DNA from: Dendrocalamus latiflorus
Taxonomy: Eukaryota > Streptophyta > Magnoliopsida > Poales > Poaceae
Length of the DNA: 64,000 bases
Direction: 5' to 3'
Assembly (NCBI GenBank): GCA_017311315.1
Contig: CM029660.1
Location: 10,361,129-10,425,128, forward strand
Part shown: positions 23,511-33,921 of the stretch, piece by piece
Layout: each line of letters opens with the position of its first letter
Position numbering within the stretch: the stretch's first letter is position 1
The notes under the pieces: generated by a model
Seen by the model: only the letters and a program-made list of their open reading frames with translations
The model's database searches: none
What the model was told of the DNA's origin: nothing
Made by a program: the position numbers and the translations under genes

Positions 23511-23850
23511 TGTTGAAAAATAATATACAAAAAATAGGAACAGGAGACACGAATTTCTACGTGAAAAATCCTTACGGGAAAAAAATCATGAAAACACAAA
23601 GGTAAATCACTGTAATAAGGAGAAGCTTACATTGTAGCACTTAGTCTTTTTATGGATTACTATGACACATATATAGGACGAGAAAAATGAATCTCATACG
23701 GTCAGAAAACAGAATCAGAGTTGGTTGCTACAGGTTGACATCACGTCTGATACAACCTACGCATGACACTAGCACCGGTCATGCCACGTCTGGCACGAGG
23801 TGATGCAATGTCCTACACAGACACGGTACTAATTCATATCAACTTCAACA
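23511..23850 (-). repeat. 5' LTR of the copia element
   Basis: Bounded by TGTTGAAA on the plus-strand left and TTCAACA on the right, giving the usual TG..CA ends. It is followed on the minus strand by the primer-binding site at about 23510-23495. See the 3' LTR for the alignment. Confidence 0.88.
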
Positions 23851-23855
23851 GTACA

Positions 23856-24950
23856 TAAGGATGGATATGGAGCAAGAGGGGGGACTAGGCTGCCCTTAGT
23901 ACCTATCCCTATTTTGAGCCACACGATTTAGCAATTGACATTAGACCTGACCAAACGGGCTAGGCCAACCATGCTGACCGGACAGTGAAATTACTTGTGA
24001 TTGGCAGTAAAATTACTTATGACTGACAGTAAAATCAATAGGCCATTAGTGGGCCATTTGGCTAAGCATTCCCATGCTGCCTCGACCCCTCTCTGTGTGG
24101 TTCCTGGGTTAGAGGGCAGGCACATGGGCTGGCATGACATGACATGACAACTTATTTGGGCTAGTAGTACCTGCCCTAATCAGGTAGTGCCTTATCTAGA
24201 CCCATACCATACCGTGTTGGGCGGCCCATTTAGATGGATCTGATTACCAGTTTTTTTGCCGATCTGACAAATCTAACTTAGATCCATCGGCCCCAAGCAT
24301 GTCTGATGGTTAAATTGCTGCAGCGGATCCGCGTCCCTCTTTATCAAGCTCATAACTTGACACACAACAATAACAAAAACTATAGTGCCACACCTAGACA
24401 CACTGGGTGCCACCAATGCTTCAGGTGATGCAAACTCTAGGTACTTTGGCACTAGTGAATTATTCACACATATAGCAATGTAGCGCAACTTTTGAAAATT
24501 TTGGCCCCCAGACACTAGTTTTTGCAAAAATAGCCCGTCCCCGAGCTCTGTAGGCATGGCAGGCAACTGTGTCACCTACCACGCCACCCAATCTCGACAA
24601 GCCAGTTGGAGTGCAGTAGGAGCTCGCTCAGCTCAGCGCCAGTGGGGCCATAGGGTTGTCGAGCTACCTCAGCTCAGCAACTTTGCTTCCTGCAATGCAG
24701 TACATGGCCCCTGGTGGTTGTTTGCCCGTATAACCCTTTTTAAATAATTAGCACTACAAACGTAAAACATCTGGTTTTGTTAGAATTTTTAAAGGGGGCG
24801 CAACGAAGGATTTGGATAGATAAATGAACCAACATCATTAACTCCATCTTTTTAGTAGTGCATAAATATTATTGCACAAAATTGTAGCAATGGACCATGT
24901 GTAGCCTAACATTGCACTTCGCAATGAAGGTGTGAATTACAATGGGCCTA
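23856..24950. other. No supported gene
   Basis: Intergenic sequence with words such as 'aaacgggctaggcc' and 'atgacatgacatgacaa' that suggest old hAT-like repeats, but no ends could be defined. ORFs at 24273-24575 and 24556-24747 overlap on opposite strands and look spurious. Confidence 0.3.
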
Positions 24951-25829
24951 GGGCGAAAATGTGGAACCGTATAGCACCAACATGGCATGGTGGTTATCCA
25001 AGCAGCGTGGATGTGGTTGGTTGTCGTTATTGTGCCAAACGCAATTGTAGCTCGGGTTGGCATAGCAGCAATATGAGTGGTAGTCACTACTAGGGTGCAC
25101 CACCTCCTCATTGTTCCTCTCCCTGATCATTGTTTGTCCTCTCGGTCTGGAGCTCTTCCTATAACTTCTAGGTGGATGTGCAGTTTGTGGATATAAACCT
25201 GGGTTGGTATTGGATACGATGGATGCAGCATCACTCGATGCAAGCATGACAAGGTTAGCACAAGTGTTTCATGCATGCAAGTATAGGTAGGTAACGAATC
25301 ACTTACCATGAGCAGAGTGCAACAAAAAAATCGATGTCCTACGTGCATGTTGTTATCACAACTGTACCACCGCGTCAAGGTTGTGCTTGCATTATGACCA
25401 AGGCTCATGAATGTGTGGATAGTCACAGAGGGGATTTCTATGGGTGTATGACACCCTGGTTTCGAGCAGTAGATTAGGGCTTGGAAGGTCAGGGTCCAAG
25501 GGGATCATAAATGATCGTTTCTTTGAGGTAAGGGTCACGGCCTCAAAACCCAACCCGTGCCTGCCATGCCTTCCCATGCCTTGAGCTTTCAGCTGTGTCT
25601 GCCATGCTTCGGTTACTGTAGTGCGATTCTCTACAATACAGAAAGGGATGTTTTGAGTGTCCATACAAAATGTGCATTAAAAGTATGTGTCAGTGTCCAT
25701 ACAAAATTTATATTAAAAATTATGAGAAAGAACGTGGCAACATTAGGACTGAACTTAATTTAAAATGCACATAATTTTCATTACGGAATATTACTTCATT
25801 GTGAGTTATATTGCAAGAAATGCTGGCCT
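24951..25829. other. Flank or 3' part of the MULE; no recognised gene
   Basis: Several overlapping minus-strand ORFs (25664-25392, 25426-25127, 25247-24948) lie in the same direction as the transposase and may be its C-terminal or 3' remains, but I recognise no domain. A 37-bp direct duplication built on GTGTCCATACAAAAT is present at about 25660-25720. Confidence 0.3.
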
Positions 25830-27190
25830 TATAAAGAATGAGCGAGTATACATCTATGGGGCGACCGATGGAGCAGGCCAATTCAACCAGTTCCTCATGT
25901 GGTGGCATTGCTTCACATTGACCAGAAACCATAGCCAATTATCAATGTTCTCATTCCCCACTATTGCATAGGCCATTGGGAGTAGCTAGTCGTTTGCGTC
26001 GATGGCCACCACCATCAACAACATGCCCTTGTACCTACCGAAGAGGAACGTGCAGTCCATTGTGAGCACTGGATGACAAACTTAAACCTCTCAATCACCT
26101 GTAGAAATGCCCAGAACACCCAGTTAATGGTGAAATAATTGTGCCCCTTCGTAGGGTGCGCCCTCCTCATCTTGTTTATATATCTCCTAGGATTGGCTTT
26201 GGCAATCTGATATAGCATTACTGGCACAAAGTCATATGCCTCCTCGTACGTACCATACATTCTATGTATGACCTTTCTCCTCGCTCGCCACACCTTATCA
26301 TAGCTCATCAGGAAACCAACTAGATTCACAGCATTGACCATTAATAGTTTCGGTGAAACTGTGATGTCCGTAACTACGAGGTGACTAATCAGGTGCGGTG
26401 CTTGTGCAGCTGCTCCGCAAGCTCACAGGTATGGTCCTTCACCACCGTTATCTAGAAGTCTATTGCACCACCTTAGAATCTCTGCGCATGGGCCTTCCGG
26501 GATAAGAACTATCTACACACTTCACCATATACGTATTGGGATTCAACTTGTGCACTCGATACATGTGGCTTATGCGAATGACATATCTTACAATGGCTTG
26601 TTGCACGGCACCCTTGTAGGGAAAGCGTTGCCCTTCAACGAGAGTGTCTTCTCGAAGGACCATTCTAACCCATGTTCGGATGACAAAACTAGGGAGGCCA
26701 ACATAACAACATCCAATCTTGAGAAAATGTCCTTAACATCCGTGCACACAATGCCATAGGATGCATCGCCCCTACCAGTATCTGCTACAGCCTCGTCTCC
26801 ACTACTGGCTATGTCGGCATCCTCCTCCTTGTTGGAATGGTTTTCATCCGATAGCCATCCAAATATTCATAGCAGTCAATATGTGCTGCCCACTATCTCT
26901 CTACACCTATTGTTATAAGCTAATCTCCATAGCCGTCCATCATCCCAACCAGCACCATCTTCCACCGCACCACCACCATGGCCAGCACCAGCAGATTCCA
27001 CTGCGCCGCCACCATCCCCACCAACACTACACTCCATACCGCCACAAACAACCAACTGTGGCACTTCCACGCTACCACTTCCCCTAGCCTCACCCCTGCT
27101 TGACGCCTCTACCCTCTCCACAAACTGCACATACATCACTGTCCTCCCATATATCGCCCTAGCAAGATTGCTTGCAATCTCCATGTACTA
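25830..27190 (-). pseudogene. Mutator-like (MULE) transposase, decayed
   Basis: Read on the minus strand. A GC-rich N-terminal part lies at 27184-26876, a MULE N-terminal domain at 26663-26460 (FPYKGAVQQAIVRY and NPNTYMVKCVD motifs), and the transposase core at 26341-25850 with SYDKVWRARRK, YGTYEEAYD-VP-ML, an MDCTFLFGRYKGML segment carrying the first catalytic Asp, and AIDAND...LLPMAYAIVG-EN. An in-frame TAG interrupts the core just after AIDAND at about 26000, and frames shift between blocks. No terminal inverted repeats were found by eye, so the element's limits are unknown. Confidence 0.8.
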
Positions 27191-27694
27191 CCACTAGGTA
27201 ACTTTGCCAACCACCTTCTTCAGCAACTAGAAACACTCCCCTGAATCTCCAACCACTGTGGCTGTCACCGCCTTGATGACAAGTATCTTCTTGCCAACCT
27301 CCCTATCAAATGCACTTCGCACGCACCTTATAAGCTCAGGGAGACCCATCTCCTTTAACCTGGAGCCTGGATTACGATCCTTTCATAATTTTAAAGGTCT
27401 GTCCCATATGTCCCATTCTGTACAACTCCCTCCCTGTAGAATACGAACAAGTGTTTTATATCTGACAGTAGGTACTTACAACTATTGCAAATGAAATGCA
27501 CTTATTTCAGACGATGCTAAATACAACTAAACATAATATAAAATAATCATCCACATGTAAATAGTTGAGCTACCAATTATGCCTATAGCCATATGCTAAT
27601 AATACAGGTATACAAATATTTTCTACGCTATTTGTAATGGCACCAGAGCAATATATATACACATATATATACATATACATATACATATATAGTA

Positions 27695-27900
27695 TAAATA
27701 ACAGGGGCACCATGGTATCTAGGCACCAAGCCTCCCTATCTTTGGATTGCTTTTAGATGCGTGCTAGCGTGATTAAGATTTTCCATCCATGATTGATTTA
27801 GCATTCCTAATATATTGTATACCATTGCACTAGCACACATCTAAAAGCAATCCAAAGGTAGGGAGGCTTGGTGCCCAGACACTATGGTGCCCTATTTCAG
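27695..27900. mobile_element. Foldback MITE, copy 1 (Micron-like context)
   Basis: An inverted repeat of about 75 bp per arm: GGGGCACCATGGTATC and CAAGCCTCCCTATC on the left, and the reverse complements GGTAGGGAGGCTTGG and ATGGTGCCC on the right. It lies between TA-rich microsatellites (27648-27692 and 27907-27922). A second, shorter relative follows at once. Confidence 0.65.
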
Positions 27901-27924
27901 TGTCATATATATATATATATATTA

Positions 27925-28106
27925 GGACGCTGAAATGGGACACCAGGGTGCCCGGGCACTAAGCCTCCCTACCTTTAGATTGCTTTTAGATGCGTGCAAG
28001 TGCAATGATATATAATATCAGGATGGAAAGTCTTAATTATTAATGGAAAGTCTCAATCATGAATGGAAAGTCTTAATCATGGAGCCTGGGCACCATGGTG
28101 TCCCTG
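27925..28106. mobile_element. Foldback MITE, copy 2
   Basis: Same end sequences as copy 1 (GACACCAGGGTGCCCGGGC ... GCCTGGGCACCATGGTGTCCC) and the shared 'agcctccctaccttt' segment. The centre has a triple repeat of TGGAAAGTCT(T/C)AAT. It is flanked by TA runs on both sides. Confidence 0.6.

Positions 28107-28182
<76 letters not shown>
28107..28182. repeat. (TA)n microsatellite
   Basis: An uninterrupted run of alternating T and A, about 38 units, immediately after the second foldback MITE. It produces a spurious Ile-Tyr repeat ORF. Confidence 0.97.
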
Positions 28183-28185
<3 letters not shown>

Positions 28186-28680
28186 TACCTAATTTACAAA
28201 GGCAGGGATAACTGCATAAATAACAGTGCATATTTCTTTAGGTATTTACAAAGAATCATTATTATCGCCACTAATGCATCACTAACATGGGTAATTACAA
28301 AATATTGTCCACATGAACTAAATTCATACGTCATCTAAACATAGTACCAAGCACATTCTATACAACCAAACCATCATTACTCTAATGAAATATTAATGAC
28401 ATATTAAGCGCATTGCTTGTAGGCTAATAAAATATACCTCTTAGTGAAGGTCTTCACCGGATCCACGCTAATTCAATTGTGAAATCCCCTAAATTGTAGC
28501 AAAACCATGTTGAAAAACTAACTCAAACACTCTTCTACTCTCTCCTTATTTTCTCCCTTGGCTCTCTCTTGCTCGACAAGGAAGATACTCAACTACATGG
28601 GTTCGGATGAGATAGCGGAGAGGGATGCGAGCCATTTTATGCACTCGGGGAGGCGTTGTGCCAAGTCCAGCCGAAAGTAC
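28183..28680. other. No supported gene
   Basis: Intergenic AT-rich DNA. Nothing was recognised. Confidence 0.3.
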
Positions 28681-28682
28681 CA

Positions 28683-28860
28683 GGTCGGTGATTAGTAGCT
28701 GTAGACTTTGTGATCGATAGTCATAGACTTCATGATCTGTTGTCGTATTCATAGGCTTCGTGATTGGTTATCGTAGACCACGTGATCGGTAGTCATTGGT
28801 TTATCCATCGGTTGCCATAGGCTTCACGGTCGGTACTCATAGGTTTCGAGTGCTTCAATA
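28683..28860. repeat. Degenerate tandem repeat, about 30-bp unit
   Basis: Successive variants of GTGATCGGTAGTCATAGGCTTC recur with a spacing near 25-32 bp. It sits directly before the LTR at 28895, so it may belong to a neighbouring retroelement. Confidence 0.6.
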
Positions 28861-28894
28861 CTTGTGATCTTCGAGTACCTCAAGTACTTGTGTC

Positions 28895-30466
28895 TGTTGG
28901 GCCAGCGGTCTGACCAACTGGGCATGGCAGTAAGACTGGCTTTTCTGAGTGGTCTGAAGAAGATGTTTGGAGAGTGTGGAAATTGAGATTGTGGATGACA
29001 TGGTTCGTTATTGTTGATGGTTAAGGGTGTAGTTTGCGTGTGTGGACTAATGTAAGTCAAGTTGGAAAGAACTTGTGCCAGAGAAAAGTTCTTTGGTCTT
29101 TGCATGTGTAGGTTGGGCGTAGAGACGATCATGGTCAGTGACGAGGAGGGCCAGGAATAGGAGGGGAAATCTGAGGTCCAGGCAGCGAGAATGTCACGAG
29201 GTATTTGGGCTCACGCTACAACACGTGGAGGTCAAAGGTGGATGATGCGTGGAAAAGTTGTGCGGTCTTTGGTCTTTGCATGCGCAGGTGGGCATGGAGA
29301 CAGTCATGGTCGGTGACGAGGAGGACCGGAACTAGGAGGGAGAAATCTGAGGTCTAGGCGGTCGAGGATGTCATGATGTGGTTAGGCTCATGCTAGAGCA
29401 CGTGGAGATCAAAGTTGGATAATGCGTGGAGAAGTTAGGGGAGGTGCGGTCCTGAATGCTTCGACACGTGAGGATGATGCGTGGAGAAGCTACAGGAAGT
29501 ACGATCCTGGAGGCTTCAACACGTGATAGTTGGAAAGAGTTATGGATGGAGTCCAAACTGGGAAGGTTTAGAGATTATGGAAAACCCGTGTTTGGAAGTG
29601 TTTCGGGTCTCTTGATTTTCGAAAAAGATAGAATTTCATGTCCATGTTTGATGAGGACACGGTTGGAGACTCTAGCATATAAAAGGAGGGAGAGGCTAAG
29701 TATTTAGTTGTGTCTTTGAGATGGCTTTGGAGTGAAAGCTTTTGTGCTAGGGTTTGAGGGGTGCTGTGAGGGCACTTTGTAGCTACAGAACATGTTTTAG
29801 GAATAAAACATCAGATCTATTCCAGAAAAGTTAGTCGGCACCGGTGGCGTGTTTTTCTGGGCATTGTCTTCAACTTGTTCTTGTTTCAAGCAGAGTTGCG
29901 CATGGCGATACAGTGTCCCTTCGTCGACTTGATCGCACGCCGAGTCATCCACTCGATCATCGCCAATAGTATCGACAGAGAGAGTAGACCAGAGCATGTT
30001 TACTTTAAGGCGTTGTTTTCTCGAAAGCACAGGTGATCAAGAGGTTCTGCTTCTGGTGTTGGAGATTTCGAATACGTGCAAACCGGTCGAAGATCAAAGG
30101 TTGAAGCAGTCGTAGTTTACGACTGGTAAGGAGTTTCCGATAGCTGGGCGGTTGAAACTATTGTCAAGGCTTTCAACTGCGTGCAAATATGACAGAGAGG
30201 TGTTGCTCCTAGTGTTGAAGATCGCTACTGAGCGATCGAGCAGTTGAGCACGGAGTGATCGAAATCTTTATTGAGTACTAAGAGATTCTAAAAAGTGGAG
30301 ACAATTTTTTACCCTTCTGATTTCTATATTTGATTCTACAACTACATGTATACACAGTTCGGCACTAGTTAGACGAGTGAGAGAAGGTGATTTGGTTCGC
30401 TTGTAGTGGCATGCGGCCAATGCCCCGGTGCGCCTTACCGCTCAATGCCTGATGCGTATTTATATA
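28895..30466 (+). repeat. Copia-type LTR related to the one at 2.25 kb
   Basis: Shares many ordered segments with 2255-2869, among them GTGTGTGGAC, a 'cttgtgccagagaaa..ttctttggtctttgca' block, 'ctcacgct', and 'cttcgacacgtga' followed by a TATA-like box (ATATAAAAGG at about 29680). An internal partial duplication is visible at 29100-29300 against 29260-29520: the 'ggtctttgca' and 'ggacc/gg..gaggg' blocks occur twice. No polypurine tract or coding region adjoins, so it is probably a solo or truncated LTR. It is cut on the right by the Helitron 3' end at 30467. Confidence 0.6.
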
Positions 30467-30623
30467 CTAGAAAAGGAAGCGCGCTTCGCGGCGCTCTACA
30501 ACGTTGTTGAAGCGAGATCATAAAACAATAGTACAAAGTGCATGTAGAGGATGAAGTGCCAATACAGTTATGCCGATTTAGCAGACAAGTCATGCTGAAG
30601 AAAGATCCGTTACTGTTTCATAC

Positions 30624-30934
30624 CTTCAATTGCTTGCTTACGGCGCTGTATTTGGCTCTCAAGCATGTGAATCAATGTGGCTCTTGCCTAAAAGATATAT
30701 AAAAAGCAAGTTATTTTAGTGAATTATAGAGATATTCACCACATGGAATAAAAACTTAGGATCGTACCTGGTGAGGTCGAAGGAAATTAAGAAGATGATG
30801 CAAGTTCTTGAAAGTGAGTGGAGCATCTTCTACCCTGCGAGCATGCTGAGATGGTCTCTCCACTAAAATGTCTGCTAGCTCCAAAATATGGAGTTGAAGC
30901 TCTCTGTTGAGGGACCTTAGTTCCCTCTTGAACT
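30624..30934 (-). pseudogene. Captured exons of Mediator subunit MED7
   Basis: Two exon-like blocks with consensus borders, 30934-30768 and 30687-30624. The first encodes the conserved MED7 helix with FKRELRSLNRELQLHILELAD, VERPSQHARRVED and FKNLHHLLNFLRPHQ. The second continues ARATLIHMLESQIQRRKQA. In intact MED7 these two are adjacent, so intron structure was kept. The start of the gene and everything after the second block are missing. No stop lies within the two blocks, so the piece could be read into a chimeric transcript. Confidence 0.85.
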
Positions 30935-31146
30935 CTGAAATTTAATAAGTTTTCCAAAGAGATAGCCCGTTAAATCAATGAAGATAAGGTTTTCCTAGTG
31001 CTCAAAGTAATAGTAGAAACAATTTCTTTGGATAATCAAAATTGCAGGTAGCTTATAATGGCAGTCCTGATAATTTAACAGATCACAATGTTACCATCTG
31101 AGCTACATATACATCTGTCAACAAACAATTGTGTTCCCAAGCATAA

Positions 31147-31227
31147 CATGATGAGAAGGCAGTCCCCGGAAGTCACAGCCTTCACCATACCCCTCAACCA
31201 TCCTGATGCTCCTGTGTTCGATGCCAT
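31147..31227 (-). pseudogene. Captured first exon of Tudor-SN (TSN)
   Basis: Begins with ATG at 31227 and encodes MASNTGASGWLRG, then VKAVTSGDCLLIM, which is the N-terminus of plant Tudor-SN ribonuclease (first SNase-like repeat). Similarity ends at 31147, next to a GT, consistent with the original exon boundary. Only 27 codons are present. Its place between the nucleotidyltransferase and MED7 pieces, in the same orientation, shows it was brought in with them. Confidence 0.8.
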
Positions 31228-31291
31228 GATAACAGCTATACCATGCAATCAAAAGGAAAGAAGGAACTACATTAACAGCTCAGGTAAATGT

Positions 31292-32616
31292 CAGCTTATT
31301 GTCCCAGTCAAATGAGCTATAATAGTCCAGAAACCTATAGAGGACCTGCAGAAGAGCAGATAGTCATGTCACCCCTAGGAATATGTCTATCCTAGTTCCT
31401 AAAGCAGCTTAGATAAGAAGATGTGACAAAAAACAACTTACAAATGTGGCAAAAACATTACGTCTGAACTTACAACTAATGGACCATCCAAAGACTCACG
31501 GAAGAGATGGAGAATATATAGCACCAATGTCTCCAAGGCATAGGTAGAAATTAAACCATGGTGAGCACCAAGAATGCGGCTTTCATAATAACACCAAGCT
31601 TTTATCAGCATTATACTTCTCTTGAAAAGGTGGGCTTTTTCAAATCTTTGATCAACCTGTAAAACATAATGGTTATAAATACGGTTGCCAACAAACAGAC
31701 TGACCATAAGGAAGGGAAAGGGAATGGATTTTTATCACGTCAAATATTAGATAGATCTGTGCTTTAAGGAAAAGAACCAAACAACTACATGTTTGTGGTG
31801 ACTTTTAAAATATTGCCTGCTCAAGAAAACAAAGTGTACAGAGTCCACCAATCTGATTAAAGGACATGTCTACAACAATATTTTGGACAAGGCATCTGAC
31901 CAGCTTAACCTGCCATCAGAAAGACTTATCATTCGAATCATCCTCATGATAAAATACTAACAATATGCGACATGTACACCAGTGCCCAAAATGTGTCCCT
32001 AGCAGTTCAACACAAAAACGACTTTCCTCGAGAATCTATGCTGTATTGTTATATCCATGCGCATAGCAAGAACCTACCAAAACATGAAAATAGAGCACAG
32101 TGGTGGACAGTAGTACATTACACTCAATCGCTATCAAGTATCAACAATTTCTTTTTATCGCTGGCAGTGACTTATTGAGATATTCACATGTTTCATTGAT
32201 GTCATATGCAAAGATGGATTATTCTATTGTCTTCCCCCCATTTATGGTACAATAAGAATGCTATGAAATGTTTGGTTGACATTAGCAAAAAAGCACAGGA
32301 ATGTCATTGGCTAATCTTATACAATGTACACAAAATAAAGGAGCACTCATAAGTAGATAGCAGCAACTTAAAAGTATGTGAATCAAACAATTAGTGAATA
32401 TATAAAAAAAGAGCAATCCAGGTGGCAAACCTCAGCATGGATATACTGGACATCCTTGACTTCGAATTCAGCATCTTTTCTCAGCTCTTCTGATTCTAGA
32501 ACAGCTCGTACCTCATTTGCTAGGTTTTCATCAGAACTTGTAGAGCCAAATGCAGTCAAGTCAATATCTTCAGAGTGCTGATTCTGGCAGTGAAACTGGT
32601 AAACAATGTCCCTCTC
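31292..32616 (-). pseudogene. Captured exons of a plant nucleotidyltransferase (poly(A) polymerase/OAS1-type)
   Basis: Four exon-like blocks on the minus strand: 32616-32431 (ERDIVYQFHCQNQHSEDIDL then TAFG, holding an acidic D-x-D motif of the catalytic domain; VQYIHAE), 31909-31817 (KLVRCLVQNIVVDMSFNQ, GGLCTLCFLEQ), 31656-31474 (HLFKRSI-LIKAWCYYESRI, GAHHGLISTYALETLVLYI) and 31345-31292 (VLYRFLDYYSSFDWDN). These follow the order of plant proteins annotated as PAP/OAS1 substrate-binding or terminal uridylyltransferase-like. The block at 31909-31817 is followed by GC in place of GT (GCAATA), a doubtful donor. N-terminal residues and the long C-terminal region are absent. The match breaks off after the fourth block and the Tudor-SN piece follows within 65 bp. 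Confidence 0.8.
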
Positions 32617-32978
32617 CTGCAATTTCCCCAGTTCAGAGTTATAAGCAAACAATGCAATGCTCATAAGACAGTGGTAAGAAAAAGGAAATGTGGTAGCAAA
32701 AGATGGTGCCCCCATGTATTAATCATCAGGCATGTTACCATGTTACTATGTTATATCCATCCATTTTGTTAGTTCAATTCGCAGTTCTTGTGCCGTATAG
32801 CGACAAGCGGCAGAGTATTTTCAGTGCTCAAAATTCAATTTTGTCAGTGGCGTAGAGCCAAAGAATGATCCAGATATTATCATCCAGATCTGCAGTAACT
32901 CTAAAAACAATGCATAAATAATTTAGTGAAGGATGAATAGTCTAATTTGATCACTACAACCAGGAATCCTTTATAGCC

Positions 32979-33750
32979 GTGGAAGGGAGAGAGAGGCCAT
33001 GCGGTGAGCCGTGGCTGAGCTCAGCGTGGCATGGGCGGTGGAGTGGACGACGCATGGCCGGAATGGCCGAAGGGAGTGGGCGCGGCAGGGTATGGGCGAC
33101 GATGGGGCGGGGACATGAGGGGAGAGAGAGAGAGCGGGAGCACAAGGGGGCGACGGAAAATCCGGGGGACGCCGACCGGATCCGGCCTCCCCCTCCGGCC
33201 TCCGCGGCTCCCCCTCCGCCTCCGCGCCGACCAGATCCGGCCTCCCCCTCCGGCCTCCGCGCCGACCGGATCCGGCCGCAGCTGAGTCCATCCACCCCCG
33301 CGAGCATCCCATCCCGCGGCGGCGGTGGGGGAGGCGGGGGGGAGCGGGGAAGGAGGGGGGACCGGGGGAGGAGGGGCGGCGGGGGAAGGGGGAGGAGGAG
33401 GGAGGAGGGGCGGCGGGGGAGGGGGGAGGAGGAGGGAGGAGGGGGCGGCGGGGTAGGAAGGGGGAGGGGGAAGCGGGGGAGGAGGAGGCGGCGGCGGGGA
33501 AGTGGGGGAGGAGGGGGAGGGGGAGGCGGTGGGGGAGGGGGGGAGGCAGAATGGGGGCACGGGCGGCATGGGCAAGGGCGCCTGCGTACGCGCGAGACTG
33601 CGAGAGGGAGGAAGGCGGGGTTCGGGCGGGCGCCAGCACGAGAGGGAGCAGGTCGCCAGCGGGAGCCTCGCCACGCGTCGCCGCCAGGGCTCTCTCGCGC
33701 GCCGTGGCACGCTGTGGTGCGAGCAAAACGCAGCAGGTTTTAATTCTTTA
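32979..33750. repeat. Very GC-rich low-complexity block with a G-rich tract
   Basis: On the plus strand, 33310-33545 is almost pure purine with dozens of GGG runs. Upstream, 33170-33285 is a tandem repeat of a unit near GACCGGATCCGGCCTCCC..CGCG. Overlapping ORFs of 229-254 codons on both strands come from the skewed composition (Gly/Arg on one strand, Pro/Ser on the other) and carry no domain. This could be the promoter/5' end of the gene captured by the adjoining Helitron, or independent repeat DNA. Confidence 0.6.
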
Positions 33751-33843
33751 GATGCGTGTGGTTACGACGACGCTGACAAAGGAGGAGCAGTGGCTACGAA
33801 CGTTCACGTCGACAGTAGCTGGCCGACGGTGAAGCGTCCAAAC

Positions 33844-33921
33844 GCGACATTATTATTTGTCGACAGCTCGTCTTCCGCGAGCTCGACATTATTATTTGTC
33901 GACAGCTCGTCTTTCGTGAGC
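33844..33921. repeat. Two-copy tandem duplication (39 bp)
   Basis: The segment GCGACATTATTATTTGTCG, continuing to CAGCTCGTCTTCC and GAGCT, is repeated twice in a row with few differences. The motif GTCGACAGCTCG also occurs nearby. Function unknown. Confidence 0.7.

Larger units (their letters stand above)
18885..23850 (-). mobile_element. Full-length degenerate Ty1/copia LTR retrotransposon
   Basis: A 4,966-bp element on the minus strand. LTRs lie at 23511-23850 (5') and 18885-19190 (3'). The 5-bp target duplication GTACA lies at 18880-18884 and 23851-23855. The primer-binding region next to the 5' LTR reads TGGTGTCAGACC, close to the initiator-Met tRNA type used by copia. All domains can be traced in order, gag, integrase, reverse transcriptase, RNase H, but in many broken frames. 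The two LTRs differ by an internal indel and substitutions, so the insertion is not recent. Confidence 0.9.
30467..32620 (-). mobile_element. Probable Helitron carrying exons from three genes
   Basis: The 3' terminus is read on the minus strand: a GC-rich hairpin (GCGCCGCGAAGCGCGC, 30480-30495), a few bases, CTAG at 30470-30467, then T, the standard plant Helitron ending. Inside, exons of a nucleotidyltransferase, Tudor-SN and MED7 lie in the same orientation, a typical Helitron gene-capture pattern. The 5' end (TC after A, on the minus strand) could not be fixed; it lies beyond 32616 and may include the GC-rich block up to about 33.9 kb. No Rep/helicase is present, so it is non-autonomous. 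Confidence 0.7.

Noticed and set aside
28063..28338. ORF with an Ile-Tyr repeat
   Set aside because: Translation of the (TA)n microsatellite.
32971..33743. Overlapping ORFs of up to 254 codons on both strands
   Set aside because: Caused by extreme GC and purine skew; the products are Gly/Arg or Pro/Ser low complexity without domains.
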